Shown: positions 7,282-14,249 of the stretch, piece after piece
Layout: each line of letters starts with the position of its first letter
How positions within the stretch are numbered: the stretch's first letter is position 1
Source: Pseudomonadota bacterium
Lineage (GTDB): Bacteria > Pseudomonadota > Gammaproteobacteria > Steroidobacterales > Steroidobacteraceae
Direction: 5' to 3'
DNA length: 17,448 nucleotides
Assembly (NCBI GenBank): GCA_021850555.1
Contig: JAJZLX010000702.1
Location: 1 to 17,448 of the forward strand
Made by a program: the position numbers and the translations under genes
The notes under the pieces: model-generated
Told to the model about the DNA's origin: nothing
Seen by the model: only the letters and a program-made list of their open reading frames with translations
The model's database searches: none

Positions 7282-8067
7282 TCACCGGCTGAAGGCCAGA
7301 GTGCCAACGTCGACAATCGTCGAGCCCCCGTCAGCTACAATGACGGCGCCCGTGACGATCGAGGCGTCGGGTGAGATCAGAAAGCGGCAAACGGATGCGA
7401 TCTCCTCGGCGGATGCCGGTCGGCGCAGCGGCGCGTCCGCCGTCACGTGCTCGTAGGCCTGATCGAGGGTAATGCCGCGCGTGCGCATGAGGGGCTGCAT
7501 TTCCTCGTCCGACATCGGCGTTCGAACCCAGCCCGGGCACACGGCGTTCACGCGCACGCCTCCGGGCCCGTAGTCTCGGGCGAGCGAGCGCGTAAGGCCG
7601 ATGACTGCGTGTTTGAAGGTCGTGTAGCCGCAGACCTCCGGAGGCGCGCCCAGCGCCGCAATCGAGGACACGAACACGATCGAGCCGCGCTGCTCAAGCA
7701 GCAACGGCAACGCTTCCCGAGCCGCGACGAAGGCCGAGTCGAGGTTGGCGACACGCGCGTCGCGCCAGGCCGCGTCGTCCGTTTCAAGCGCCGCGCTGAT
7801 GCCGTGACCGCCGGCGTTGGCGATAAGGGCATCGAGGCCCCCGAAACGCTCGGCAATGAGCGCAACAGCCGCACGCATATCGTCGGTCCGGGAAGCGTCT
7901 GCGGCGATTGCGACCCCACCGATCTCCCCGGCGACTCGATCCAGTGGTTCCTTCCGCCGCCCGAGGACGGCGACCCGCATGCCCTCCGCGGCGAGGCGGC
8001 GAGCGCAAGCAGCGCCGATGCCCGTGCCGCCACCGGTGATGAGGACCGATCGACCAGACAGGCTCAA
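7282..8067 (-). CDS. Short-chain dehydrogenase/reductase, NADP-type (SDR 2)
   Basis: A 261-residue classical SDR. Motifs in order: TGGGTGIG (11-18), basic pair Arg37-Arg38 after beta-2 (VLGRRKE), which predicts NADP(H), NAGG (84-87), Ser134/135, Tyr148 and Lys152 (YTTFK), VNAVCPGWVRTPM, and a C-terminal ADGG. It resembles 3-oxoacyl-ACP reductase-like or glucose dehydrogenase-like SDRs, a group too broad to name the substrate. The start is TTG 8067, supported by GGAGGGG 7 bases upstream; no in-frame ATG gives the intact Rossmann domain. It lies 41 bp after the MoaF-like gene and 7 bp before SDR 1. Confidence 0.88.
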   Translation of the reverse strand: MSLSGRSVLITGGGTGIGAACARRLAAEGMRVAVLGRRKEPLDRVAGEIGGVAIAADASRTDDMRAAVALIAERFGGLDALIANAGGHGISAALETDDAAWRDARVANLDSAFVAAREALPLLLEQRGSIVFVSSIAALGAPPEVCGYTTFKHAVIGLTRSLARDYGPGGVRVNAVCPGWVRTPMSDEEMQPLMRTRGITLDQAYEHVTADAPLRRPASAEEIASVCRFLISPDASIVTGAVIVADGGSTIVDVGTLAFSR

Positions 8068-8108
8068 GAAACGTCCCCTCCATGCCCCGCTTCGGTGATC
8101 ATGAGACG

Positions 8109-8930
8109 CTAGCCGCTCACTAGGCGAGCGCGGGCACCGACAGGGAAGTTCATGACCGCCCCGAAGTCGAAGCCGCGATACCCGAATATCTTGCCGGTCG
8201 TCTTCATCTGCTCAAGGTCCACGAGAATGGCACCGAGCGTCGGCACGATCTTCTCGCGCCACACGAAAAGATAGAGCCGTTCCGCGACTCTCAGGTAGCG
8301 GCATCGATCCGTGTCGGCAAGGCCCTGCTCGGAGCCAGCGAGGCAGTGCCACGTGTAGAAGCGCTCGTTCAGATAGACGTGCTCGTACCGCTCCGATCGG
8401 CTGTAGGTGTATTCGATCCGCCTGCCGATCAGATCACGCGTATCCGTGTGCCGGTCGATGGTTTGTCCGAAGGGGGCATCGATCGCGCCGCTCAGGAATT
8501 TTGCTGTGACACCCGTGAGCTCATCGCCTCGCTCGACACGTTCGATGAGGGGCACCTTGGCGTCGGCTTCGGTGGGCAGCTCAACCTCAATCGCCGTACA
8601 GATGCCACGACCGAGGTCGAGCACGAGGCTGATCGTCGAAGCGCGCCGATCCGAGGCGATGAAATCGACGAACAGGATGCCGGGGCGGATCTGCGCGGCG
8701 CGATAGGGCTCCACCTTGCCGCCTCCACGCATCAGCTCCGTTGCGGAGTGAAAGTGGTAGTCCGCCACGCTGCCGTCCTCGAAGCTCAGCCGCATCCGTT
8801 TTCCGGCCAGCCCAGGCGATGGCGCAAGAGTGTGCGTGTCGGCCCCGGACCCGAACGCTTCGCCGAGCTCGCCGACCGCGATCCATCTCGCATCGGCCGC
8901 AGGTTCCGGGCTGTCGCTTGGTTTTTTCAA
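8109..8930 (-). CDS. MoaF-like protein (two-barrel family named 'molybdenum cofactor biosynthesis protein F')
   Basis: A 273-residue cytoplasmic protein without signal peptide, the usual length of the MoaF family. The N-terminal half contains MRLSFEDGSVADYHF and ILFVDFIASD. The C-terminal half contains the family-typical IGRRIEYTYSRSERYEHVYL, FYTWHCLAG, LYLFVWREKIVPTLGAILVD and TTGKIFGYRGFDFG. As I recall, the name comes from the Klebsiella monoamine regulon (moa), and a role in molybdenum cofactor synthesis is doubtful; no catalytic role is established. The start is TTG 8930, the first start codon after an in-frame stop, with AGG 8 bases upstream. It lies between aldehyde dehydrogenase and SDR genes, so a part in catabolism of an aromatic or amine compound is inferred. 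Confidence 0.8.
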   Translation of the reverse strand: MKKPSDSPEPAADARWIAVGELGEAFGSGADTHTLAPSPGLAGKRMRLSFEDGSVADYHFHSATELMRGGGKVEPYRAAQIRPGILFVDFIASDRRASTISLVLDLGRGICTAIEVELPTEADAKVPLIERVERGDELTGVTAKFLSGAIDAPFGQTIDRHTDTRDLIGRRIEYTYSRSERYEHVYLNERFYTWHCLAGSEQGLADTDRCRYLRVAERLYLFVWREKIVPTLGAILVDLEQMKTTGKIFGYRGFDFGAVMNFPVGARARLVSG

Positions 8931-9058
8931 GACGTGACCTCAGTGCAAAGCCGCTTCAACGGTAGCCCGCGGCCCATCTCTTGCGCAGCTTGCAGCTCCG
9001 TCATGCCGGCTGCGACAGCCCTCATGGCGCCCGCTTTCTCCCGCCGCAGGCCTGCCAT
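8927..9058 (-). CDS. Possible 43-residue protein coupled to the MoaF-like gene
   Basis: The 165-base gap between the aldehyde dehydrogenase and MoaF-like genes holds a minus-strand frame from ATG 9058 (GGGGCGG upstream; inner ATG at 9025) to a TGA that shares the bases TTGA with the TTG start of the MoaF-like gene. The peptide is short and Ala/Arg rich (contains MTELQAAQEMGRGLPLKRL). No domain is recognised. Overlapping stop/start suggests coupling, but a chance frame is quite possible. Confidence 0.25.
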   Translation of the reverse strand: MAGLRREKAGAMRAVAAGMTELQAAQEMGRGLPLKRLCTEVTS

Positions 9059-9095
9059 GCCGTGCCGCCCCGAGACGGCGCATTGCAGGCCGCGT

Positions 9096-10508
9096 TCAGC
9101 GCGCGACGTTGAGCGCTTGGACCGTGGTGTACTCCTTCAGTCCGTCCACACCGAACTCGACGCCGATACCCGAGCATTTGACGCCGCCGAACGGCGTCAT
9201 CGGATTGATCACGCCGTGCTGGTTGACCCACGCTGTGCCGCATTCGAGCTGTTCGGCGTAGCGAGCCGCCGCCTCAGGATCATCTGCCCAGACCGATCCA
9301 CCGAGGCCGACTTCCAGTGAGTTGGCCCGCCGAATCGCTTCCTCGATCGTGCCATAGCGGATGATCGGAATGACGGGCCCGAACTGCTCCTCCTTCACGA
9401 CCCGCATCTCGTCTGTTGCATCCGCGATCACCGTAAGGGGGTAGAGGAATCCGCGGCCCTCCGGCTTCTTGCCGCCCGTCACGATGCGCGCCCCGCGCGA
9501 GCGGGCTTCCTCGACCAGGCCCATGACCTTATCGAGCTGCATGCGGTTCGAGACCGGGCCGATGAGTGTCTGCGGCTCCAGACCGTTGCCCACCGGTATC
9601 TTGTCTACGTACGCCGCGAACCGCTCCACGACATCGGAGTACTGCGATTCGTGCACGTACAGGCGCTTCAGCGCCGCGCACGTCTGACCGGCATTGATGA
9701 AACAACCCCAGAACAGCTTCTCGAGCAGCGGCTCGATGTCCGTTCCGGGCAAGATGACTCCCGCATCGTTTCCCCCGAGCTCGAGCGTGACGCGCTTCAG
9801 CGAGTGCGACGCGCTCTCCATGACCTTCTTCCCCGTGGCGATCGAACCGGTGAACACGAGCTTGTCCACGCCCGGATGGTTCGTGAGCCGGGCACCAACC
9901 TCTGTGCCTCCGGTCACCACGTTGATCACGCCAGGAGGCAGAATTTCGTTCATCAGCTCGACGAGCCGCAATGTCGAGAGGGGCGTGAAGGGCGACGGCT
10001 TGATCACGACCGTGCATCCGACGCGCACGGCAGGCATGATATGCCACGTAGCGATCAGCAGCGGCCAGTTCCAGGGCGTAACTGAGCCTACGACGCCGAC
10101 CGGCTTGCGTCGAACCACGATGCGGGCGACGCTGTCGTTCTGGATCGTCTCTTCGGCCAGATTCAGCGACGAGGTCGCCCGCGTCCAGCCGGCGGCCCCC
10201 GCCACCTCGAAATTGGCGCCCGGCCCGCTCTGGGGCTTGCCTTGCTCGAGGGTGATCAGCCTCGCCAGCTGCGCCTGCTCTCGCTCGATGAGCGCGGCGA
10301 TGTCCATGAGCTTCGCCGCGCGTTGTGCCTCGGGCGTCGAGGACCACCCCGGCAGTGCCTCGCGTGCGCAACGCACCGCCTGGTCTACGTGATCGATGGT
10401 CGCTTCAGAACAGCGGCCAGCGAGCGACTCGTCGAATGGATTGAGGACATCGAGCTGTCGCGTCGTGGTGACGGCCTTGCCGCCTATGGTCAGCGCGAAG
10501 GATGACAT
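9096..10508 (-). CDS. NAD(P)-dependent aldehyde dehydrogenase
   Basis: A 470-residue member of the ALDH superfamily that oxidises an aldehyde to the acid. Landmarks: PWNWP with Asn148, VVIKPSPFTPLS (about 167-178), FTGSIATGKKV (219-229), the general base in TLELGGND (Glu244), the nucleophile in NAGQTCAAL (Cys277), and the C-terminal NPMTPFGGVKCSGIG. Asn-Asp after LELGG, in place of Lys-Asn/Ser-Pro, is a subgroup trait. ATG 10508 has GGGAG 9 bases upstream; the frame is open further upstream, but that part has no ALDH homology. It is the first enzyme gene of the minus-strand operon after the IclR-type gene. The substrate may be an arylacetaldehyde, succinic semialdehyde or a product of the SDRs. 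Confidence 0.9.
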   Translation of the reverse strand: MSSFALTIGGKAVTTTRQLDVLNPFDESLAGRCSEATIDHVDQAVRCAREALPGWSSTPEAQRAAKLMDIAALIEREQAQLARLITLEQGKPQSGPGANFEVAGAAGWTRATSSLNLAEETIQNDSVARIVVRRKPVGVVGSVTPWNWPLLIATWHIMPAVRVGCTVVIKPSPFTPLSTLRLVELMNEILPPGVINVVTGGTEVGARLTNHPGVDKLVFTGSIATGKKVMESASHSLKRVTLELGGNDAGVILPGTDIEPLLEKLFWGCFINAGQTCAALKRLYVHESQYSDVVERFAAYVDKIPVGNGLEPQTLIGPVSNRMQLDKVMGLVEEARSRGARIVTGGKKPEGRGFLYPLTVIADATDEMRVVKEEQFGPVIPIIRYGTIEEAIRRANSLEVGLGGSVWADDPEAAARYAEQLECGTAWVNQHGVINPMTPFGGVKCSGIGVEFGVDGLKEYTTVQALNVAR

Positions 10509-10767
10509 TGAGGTACGCTCCCGATGGATTTGCCGGGGCTCATCGCCCTCACTGCGACGTGCGACCCCGCGCGGCGGGCAGATTGCAACCGTGGGTGGAT
10601 AATAGTCCCCGCGCCCGTGATCCGCTTGCTTCCCTTTGCCGCGGAATTGTCCCGCCGTGCCACGTCGCTCGAGGACTGCACGCCGATACGCGCGATCTAT
10701 CGCACGGATCGCATGGCGCCACAAGGTCTGCGACCCGGGCAATCGCCGCCGCGGGCCATGGCGCGAG
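10509..10767. other. Intergenic region between IclR-type and aldehyde dehydrogenase genes
   Basis: These 259 bases, with both flanking genes on the minus strand, show no credible gene. A TATTAT box (minus, 10604-10599) without a clear -35, and a short imperfect palindrome (GCGAT-CT-ATCGC, 10692-10703), are the only signals. A separate promoter for the aldehyde dehydrogenase operon could sit here. Confidence 0.4.
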
Positions 10768-11580
10768 TCAACAGAGCTCGTCGTCTGCGCAGCCTCGGCC
10801 AGACCTCGACTTCGCTCCGAATCGCTCGGACAGCCGTGTTGCGCTGCGGGTGACCGCCGCCGAGATGTGGGTGAAGCCGGCCTCGAACGGCTTGCTGTAG
10901 CCGAGCGCCACGATCGCCAGCGTCATGGAGCCGGTGTGATCGAACACCGGGGCGGCCATGCCGCCGATGCCGGGAATGAAGTCGATGGTGTGCGCGAAGC
11001 CCTGTCGGCGTGTCTGCTCCACGAAAGCCGCGACGGCCTCCTGAGTGGTCGGCGCGAGGCCCTTGCGCTGGTTGTCGGCAAGCTCCTTCCTGACCGCCGC
11101 CTCGGTCATCTCCCTCGGCAGGAAGGCGAGATACGCTCCTCCGGTGGCCGATCGGGTCAGCGGCATGACCGAGCCGACCCGAAGGCTCGCGGCCACCGGC
11201 GTGTCGGCGCCGAGCCAGCGCACGATGGTCGGACCGTGGTTGGCCCACACGGCCAGTGCCACGGTCTGGCCGATCTCCCGCGATAACCCCGGCAGCTCCG
11301 CTGCAGCGATCGTCACCGGGTCGAGGCGCGCCAGGGCGCTCAAGCCCAGCTGCAACGCAAACGGTCCGAGGTCATACAGGCCGGTTTCGGAGTGCTGCTC
11401 GACGAGTCCCATCCTCGAGAAGCTCACCAGATACCGGTGAGCCTTGGCGGGAGGCATGCGCGCTTCCTGTGCCAGGTCGCGCAGCATCTGCGGCCGCCGC
11501 GCCTTGGCCAGCGCCGAGAGGAGCGTGCCGCCCACCTCGATCGATTGAATGCCCTGCTGCGGCTTGCGCTTGCGTGTCAT
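10768..11580 (-). CDS. IclR-family transcriptional regulator
   Basis: A 270-residue regulator with the two-domain IclR layout. A winged helix-turn-helix covers about residues 12-75 (IQSIEVGGTLLSALAK, then LRDLAQEARMPPAKAHRYLV). The effector domain covers about 80-255, including LPLSREIGQ-like, MPLTRSATGGAYLAFLP and GIGGMAAPVFDHTG segments. IclR proteins of this type commonly sit next to and control aromatic catabolic operons. ATG 11580 has AGG 9 bases upstream. It is divergent from hpaB across exactly 100 bp that contains two palindromes, so control of the hpa operon, itself, or both is likely. Whether it represses or activates cannot be told from sequence. Confidence 0.92.
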   Translation of the reverse strand: MTRKRKPQQGIQSIEVGGTLLSALAKARRPQMLRDLAQEARMPPAKAHRYLVSFSRMGLVEQHSETGLYDLGPFALQLGLSALARLDPVTIAAAELPGLSREIGQTVALAVWANHGPTIVRWLGADTPVAASLRVGSVMPLTRSATGGAYLAFLPREMTEAAVRKELADNQRKGLAPTTQEAVAAFVEQTRRQGFAHTIDFIPGIGGMAAPVFDHTGSMTLAIVALGYSKPFEAGFTHISAAVTRSATRLSERFGAKSRSGRGCADDELC

Positions 11581-11596
11581 GGCGCGAACCTAAGGC

Positions 11597-11642
11597 TTGA
11601 CGAAGGTCAATGCAAGTGATTACGATTCAGTTAACTAGTTAA
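11597..11642. promoter_or_regulatory. iclR-hpaB control region: promoter plus two palindromes
   Basis: Plus-strand TTGACG (11597-11602), 18-bp spacer, TACGAT (11621-11626) is a fair promoter for hpaB. TTGAC-GAAG-GTCAA (11597-11610) is a perfect inverted repeat over the -35. TTAACTAGTTAA (11631-11642) is a perfect 12-bp palindrome around the predicted start site. Either is a candidate IclR-type operator. No convincing promoter for the iclR-like gene was seen on the other strand. Confidence 0.5.
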
Positions 11643-11680
11643 TTATTGCATAACTCGCACATCCAAGCGGAGAGGCGCAC

Positions 11681-13174
11681 ATGATCGAGACACGAGGCCA
11701 GGGGGCGAGAAGAGGGCACCAGGTGCTGCAACGGCTGCGCGAGCAGCCGCCGACCATCTGGTATCGGGGCGAGCAGGTGAAGGACGTCACGACGCATCCG
11801 GCTCTCGAGGGGGGAGTGCACACGCTGGCGAAGCTCTACGATCTGCAATGGGAACGGCAGGACGTCACCCTGTACGACTCGCCGACGAGCGGCAACAAGG
11901 TGGCCCGCTCCTTCATGATGCCGAGGACCCACGTGGAGCTTCAGAGCATCAGCCGGGCGATGAAGGTCTGGGAGGACTACACTTTCGGGATGATGGGGCG
12001 CGTGCCGGACTACCTGAACCGCGCCATGACCGGCTATGCCGCGGGCGCGCCCTTCCTGGCGGAAGCCGATCCGCGCTTCGGCGAGAACGCAGTGCGCTGC
12101 TATGAATACCTGCGCGAGAACGACCTGTGCCTCACGCACACGCTGATCCCGCCCCAGATCAACCGTGCGGCAATCCAGGCGAAGCAGGCAGATCCCTATC
12201 TTTCCGCTCGCATCAAGGAAGAGACTGACGCGGGACTCGTTATTCGAGGCTGCCGCATGCTGGCGACCCTGCCGCTCTCCGACGAGATCATGGTGTTTCC
12301 CTCGACGCTCCTCAAAAGCGCCGACGAGGATGCGCCGTACGCCTTCGGGTTTTGCATCCCGAACAACACTCCCGGCCTGCGCTTCATCTGCCGCGAGAGC
12401 ATCGATTACGGCCGCTCGCACTTCGATCACCCGCTTGGCTCGCGCTTCGAGGAAATGGACGCCCTGGTGGTGTTCGACGATGTGTTCGTCCCATGGGAGC
12501 GGGTGCTGCTCCATCGGGACGTCAAGCGCTGCAATGAGGCTTACGCGCGCACCGGTGCAGTGGTTCACATGACGCACCAGGTCGTGGTGAAGAACATCGC
12601 CAAGAGTGAGTTCCTCCTGGGGCTGGCCTCGCTCATGGTCAACACCATCGGCGCCGAGGTGTTCCAGCACATCCACGAGAAGCTCGCGGAGCTCTGGGTG
12701 GCTTCGGAGACCATGAAGGCATTCCTGCGAACCGCCGAGGCGGACGCGACACTGGACGAGTGGGGCGTCATGCGCCCGGCGTGGAACCCGCTGGATGCGG
12801 CCCGCAACTTGTTCCCACGGCTGTATCCGCGCATGGTGGAAATCATCCAGCAGATCGGAGCCAGTGGACTCGTGTCCATGCCGACGGAGGCCGATCTCAA
12901 GGGTCCGCTGGCCGAGGACATTCACAGGTACTACCAGGCGGCGCGGGCCGAAGCCTTCGACCGCATCCCGATGTTTCGACTGGCCTGGGATGCAGCGCTC
13001 TCGGCCTTCGCCTCCCGCCAGGTGCTCTACGAGCGGTTCTTCTTCGGCGATCCGGTGCGTATGGCCGGCGCGTTGGTGACAGGCCACGGAGCGCAGATCA
13101 AGGAATACGCCGACAAGGTCATGAGCTTCGTGAAGCAGAACCGCGACGAGGCCTTCGCGGCCGCAGGCAGTTGA
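11681..13174 (+). CDS. hpaB: 4-hydroxyphenylacetate 3-monooxygenase, oxygenase component (HpaB)
   Basis: A 497-residue FADH2-dependent aromatic hydroxylase that adds an ortho hydroxyl to 4-hydroxyphenylacetate, giving homoprotocatechuate (3,4-dihydroxyphenylacetate). Length fits the family (about 480-520). The acyl-CoA-dehydrogenase-like fold is shown by THVELQSISRAMKVW, GMMGRVPDY with Arg107 and Tyr111, and LTHTLIPPQINR with His153, which correspond to the substrate-site Arg/Tyr/His of Thermus HpaB. ATG 11681 has GGAGAGG 6 bases upstream. hpaC follows after 5 bp and supplies reduced flavin; hpaF and hpaE downstream support this substrate. Paralogues in this family hydroxylate other phenols, so the name rests partly on context. 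Confidence 0.87.
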   Translation: MIETRGQGARRGHQVLQRLREQPPTIWYRGEQVKDVTTHPALEGGVHTLAKLYDLQWERQDVTLYDSPTSGNKVARSFMMPRTHVELQSISRAMKVWEDYTFGMMGRVPDYLNRAMTGYAAGAPFLAEADPRFGENAVRCYEYLRENDLCLTHTLIPPQINRAAIQAKQADPYLSARIKEETDAGLVIRGCRMLATLPLSDEIMVFPSTLLKSADEDAPYAFGFCIPNNTPGLRFICRESIDYGRSHFDHPLGSRFEEMDALVVFDDVFVPWERVLLHRDVKRCNEAYARTGAVVHMTHQVVVKNIAKSEFLLGLASLMVNTIGAEVFQHIHEKLAELWVASETMKAFLRTAEADATLDEWGVMRPAWNPLDAARNLFPRLYPRMVEIIQQIGASGLVSMPTEADLKGPLAEDIHRYYQAARAEAFDRIPMFRLAWDAALSAFASRQVLYERFFFGDPVRMAGALVTGHGAQIKEYADKVMSFVKQNRDEAFAAAGS

Positions 13175-13179
13175 CGGCC

Positions 13180-13734
13180 ATGGATATTTCTCCACCCGAT
13201 GCGCGGCATTTCCGCGACACCATGGGTCTGCTGGCCACGGGCATCGCAGTCATCATCGGACGGGCGGAGAACGAGGTGCTGGCGATGACCGTGAACGCGG
13301 TCAGCTCGCTGTCGCTGGAGCCCATGCTGGCGCTTTTCTGTCCCGGCAAGCGGTCCAGGTTCGCGCAGCGGCTGGATGCGATGCCGGACTTCACCATCAA
13401 TTTCCTGCGCCATGATCAGCAGGCGCTCTCGACCTACTTCGCCGGCGGCTGGCGGGCGCCGGCGGCGCCGCCATTCCGCTTCGTGCCCTGGCGCGCGGCA
13501 CCCCGCCTCGAGGGTACCCTCGCCTCGCTCGACTGTGAGCGGGAGCGGGTGGTGGAAGCGGGCGATCACTGGCTGGTCATCGGCCGGGTGAGGGAGGCAC
13601 ACATCGGGATTCCGCCGCATCGCCCGCTGCTTTTCTTCCAGGGTCGCTACCACGGCGTGGACTTTGCCCCGGGTGAGCCGGCGCCGGACCTTACTGCGCC
13701 GGATGAGCCCCCGCAGGTGTTCTATGGACCCTGA
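13180..13734 (+). CDS. hpaC: Flavin reductase, HpaC-type partner of HpaB
   Basis: A 184-residue member of the flavin-reductase-like split-barrel family. It reduces FAD/FMN with NAD(P)H and hands the free reduced flavin to HpaB. The N-terminal FRDTMGLLATGIAVIIG and VLAMTVNAVSSLSLEPMLAL (about 34-53) are the typical flavin-binding segments, followed by FTINFLRHDQQALSTYFAG and a C-terminal GRYHGVDF. ATG 13180 is 5 bases after the hpaB stop. The ribosome site is poor, suggesting coupled translation. The frame is open far upstream inside hpaB, but that part has no homology. A short Pro-rich tail (residues 160-184) extends past the usual domain. Confidence 0.82.
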   Translation: MDISPPDARHFRDTMGLLATGIAVIIGRAENEVLAMTVNAVSSLSLEPMLALFCPGKRSRFAQRLDAMPDFTINFLRHDQQALSTYFAGGWRAPAAPPFRFVPWRAAPRLEGTLASLDCERERVVEAGDHWLVIGRVREAHIGIPPHRPLLFFQGRYHGVDFAPGEPAPDLTAPDEPPQVFYGP

Positions 13735-13779
13735 GTGGCTCGCGAGGACGGGTCAGCGCACCGCTCCGGCGGTCCCGGC

Positions 13780-13820
13780 TTGACAAACCGCGCTCCGGAT
13801 ATAATTATGATGTTAATTAA
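13780..13820 (+). promoter_or_regulatory. Predicted internal promoter upstream of hpaF
   Basis: The 107-bp gap between hpaC and hpaF holds a perfect TTGACA (13780-13785). A consensus TATAAT lies at 13800-13805 but only 14 bases away; AATTAT (13803-13808) gives 17-bp spacing. AT-rich palindromes ATAATTAT (13801-13808) and TTAATTAA (13813-13820) follow. GTTAATTA at 13812-13819 also occurs upstream of hpaB at 11638-11645. CGCTCCGG is repeated at 13762-13769 and 13791-13798 around the -35. Confidence 0.5.
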
Positions 13821-13841
13821 TTTCCCGGCGAAGGAGCGGAG

Positions 13842-14249
13842 ATGCCGCACATCGTGATCGAGTATTCCGCGAACCTGCGGGGTCGGCTGGATCTGCCGGC
13901 ATTCCTTGCGACCGTGCACAGCGCGGCGCTGGATACCGGAGTGTTCCCGGCGGGCGGTATCCGCACTCGGGCTTATGCTGCCGAGCATTACGTGATCGCC
14001 GACGGACACCCCGACAACACCTTCGTACACGTCGGCCTCAGGATCGGCCCGGGACGGGATCTGGATACGCGCAAACGTGCCTGCGAGACGATCTTTGCGG
14101 CGGTGCGGCAGCATCTGGCGCCGCTCTACGAGGCGCTGCCGCTCGGCATTTCGCTCGACATGCAGGACATCGATCCGGTGCTGCGGTGCCGGCAAAACAA
14201 CCTGCACGAGTACGTTGAAAGGCGTAGAAGCAAAGGGAGCGCCGCATGA
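13842..14249 (+). CDS. hpaF: 5-carboxymethyl-2-hydroxymuconate delta-isomerase (HpaF)
   Basis: A 135-residue protein of the tautomerase superfamily, close to the 126-residue E. coli C enzyme (HpcD), which isomerises 5-carboxymethyl-2-hydroxymuconate in the homoprotocatechuate meta-cleavage pathway. The N-terminal MPHIVIEYSANL exposes the catalytic proline after Met removal. GVFPAGGIRTRAY, FVHVGLRIGPGR and the C-terminal RQNNLHEYV match the known enzyme's pattern (GIFP-AGIRSR, QNNVH). ATG 13842 has AGGAG 5 bases upstream. It overlaps hpaE by 4 bases (ATGA). The tail carries about nine extra residues that are basic and probably not structural. Confidence 0.92.
   Translation: MPHIVIEYSANLRGRLDLPAFLATVHSAALDTGVFPAGGIRTRAYAAEHYVIADGHPDNTFVHVGLRIGPGRDLDTRKRACETIFAAVRQHLAPLYEALPLGISLDMQDIDPVLRCRQNNLHEYVERRRSKGSAA

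Noticed and set aside
10509..10742. N-terminal extension of the aldehyde dehydrogenase
   Set aside because: The frame is open but the extra residues have no ALDH similarity, and ATG 10508 has a good ribosome site.
12760..13179. N-terminal extension of HpaC inside hpaB
   Set aside because: The frame overlaps the hpaB coding region and the extra residues are not flavin-reductase-like.
11639..13195. Open minus-strand frame of 518 codons opposite hpaB
   Set aside because: It mirrors hpaB codon structure in GC-rich DNA, is His/Arg rich and has no domain; hpaB on the plus strand has clear motifs and a ribosome site.
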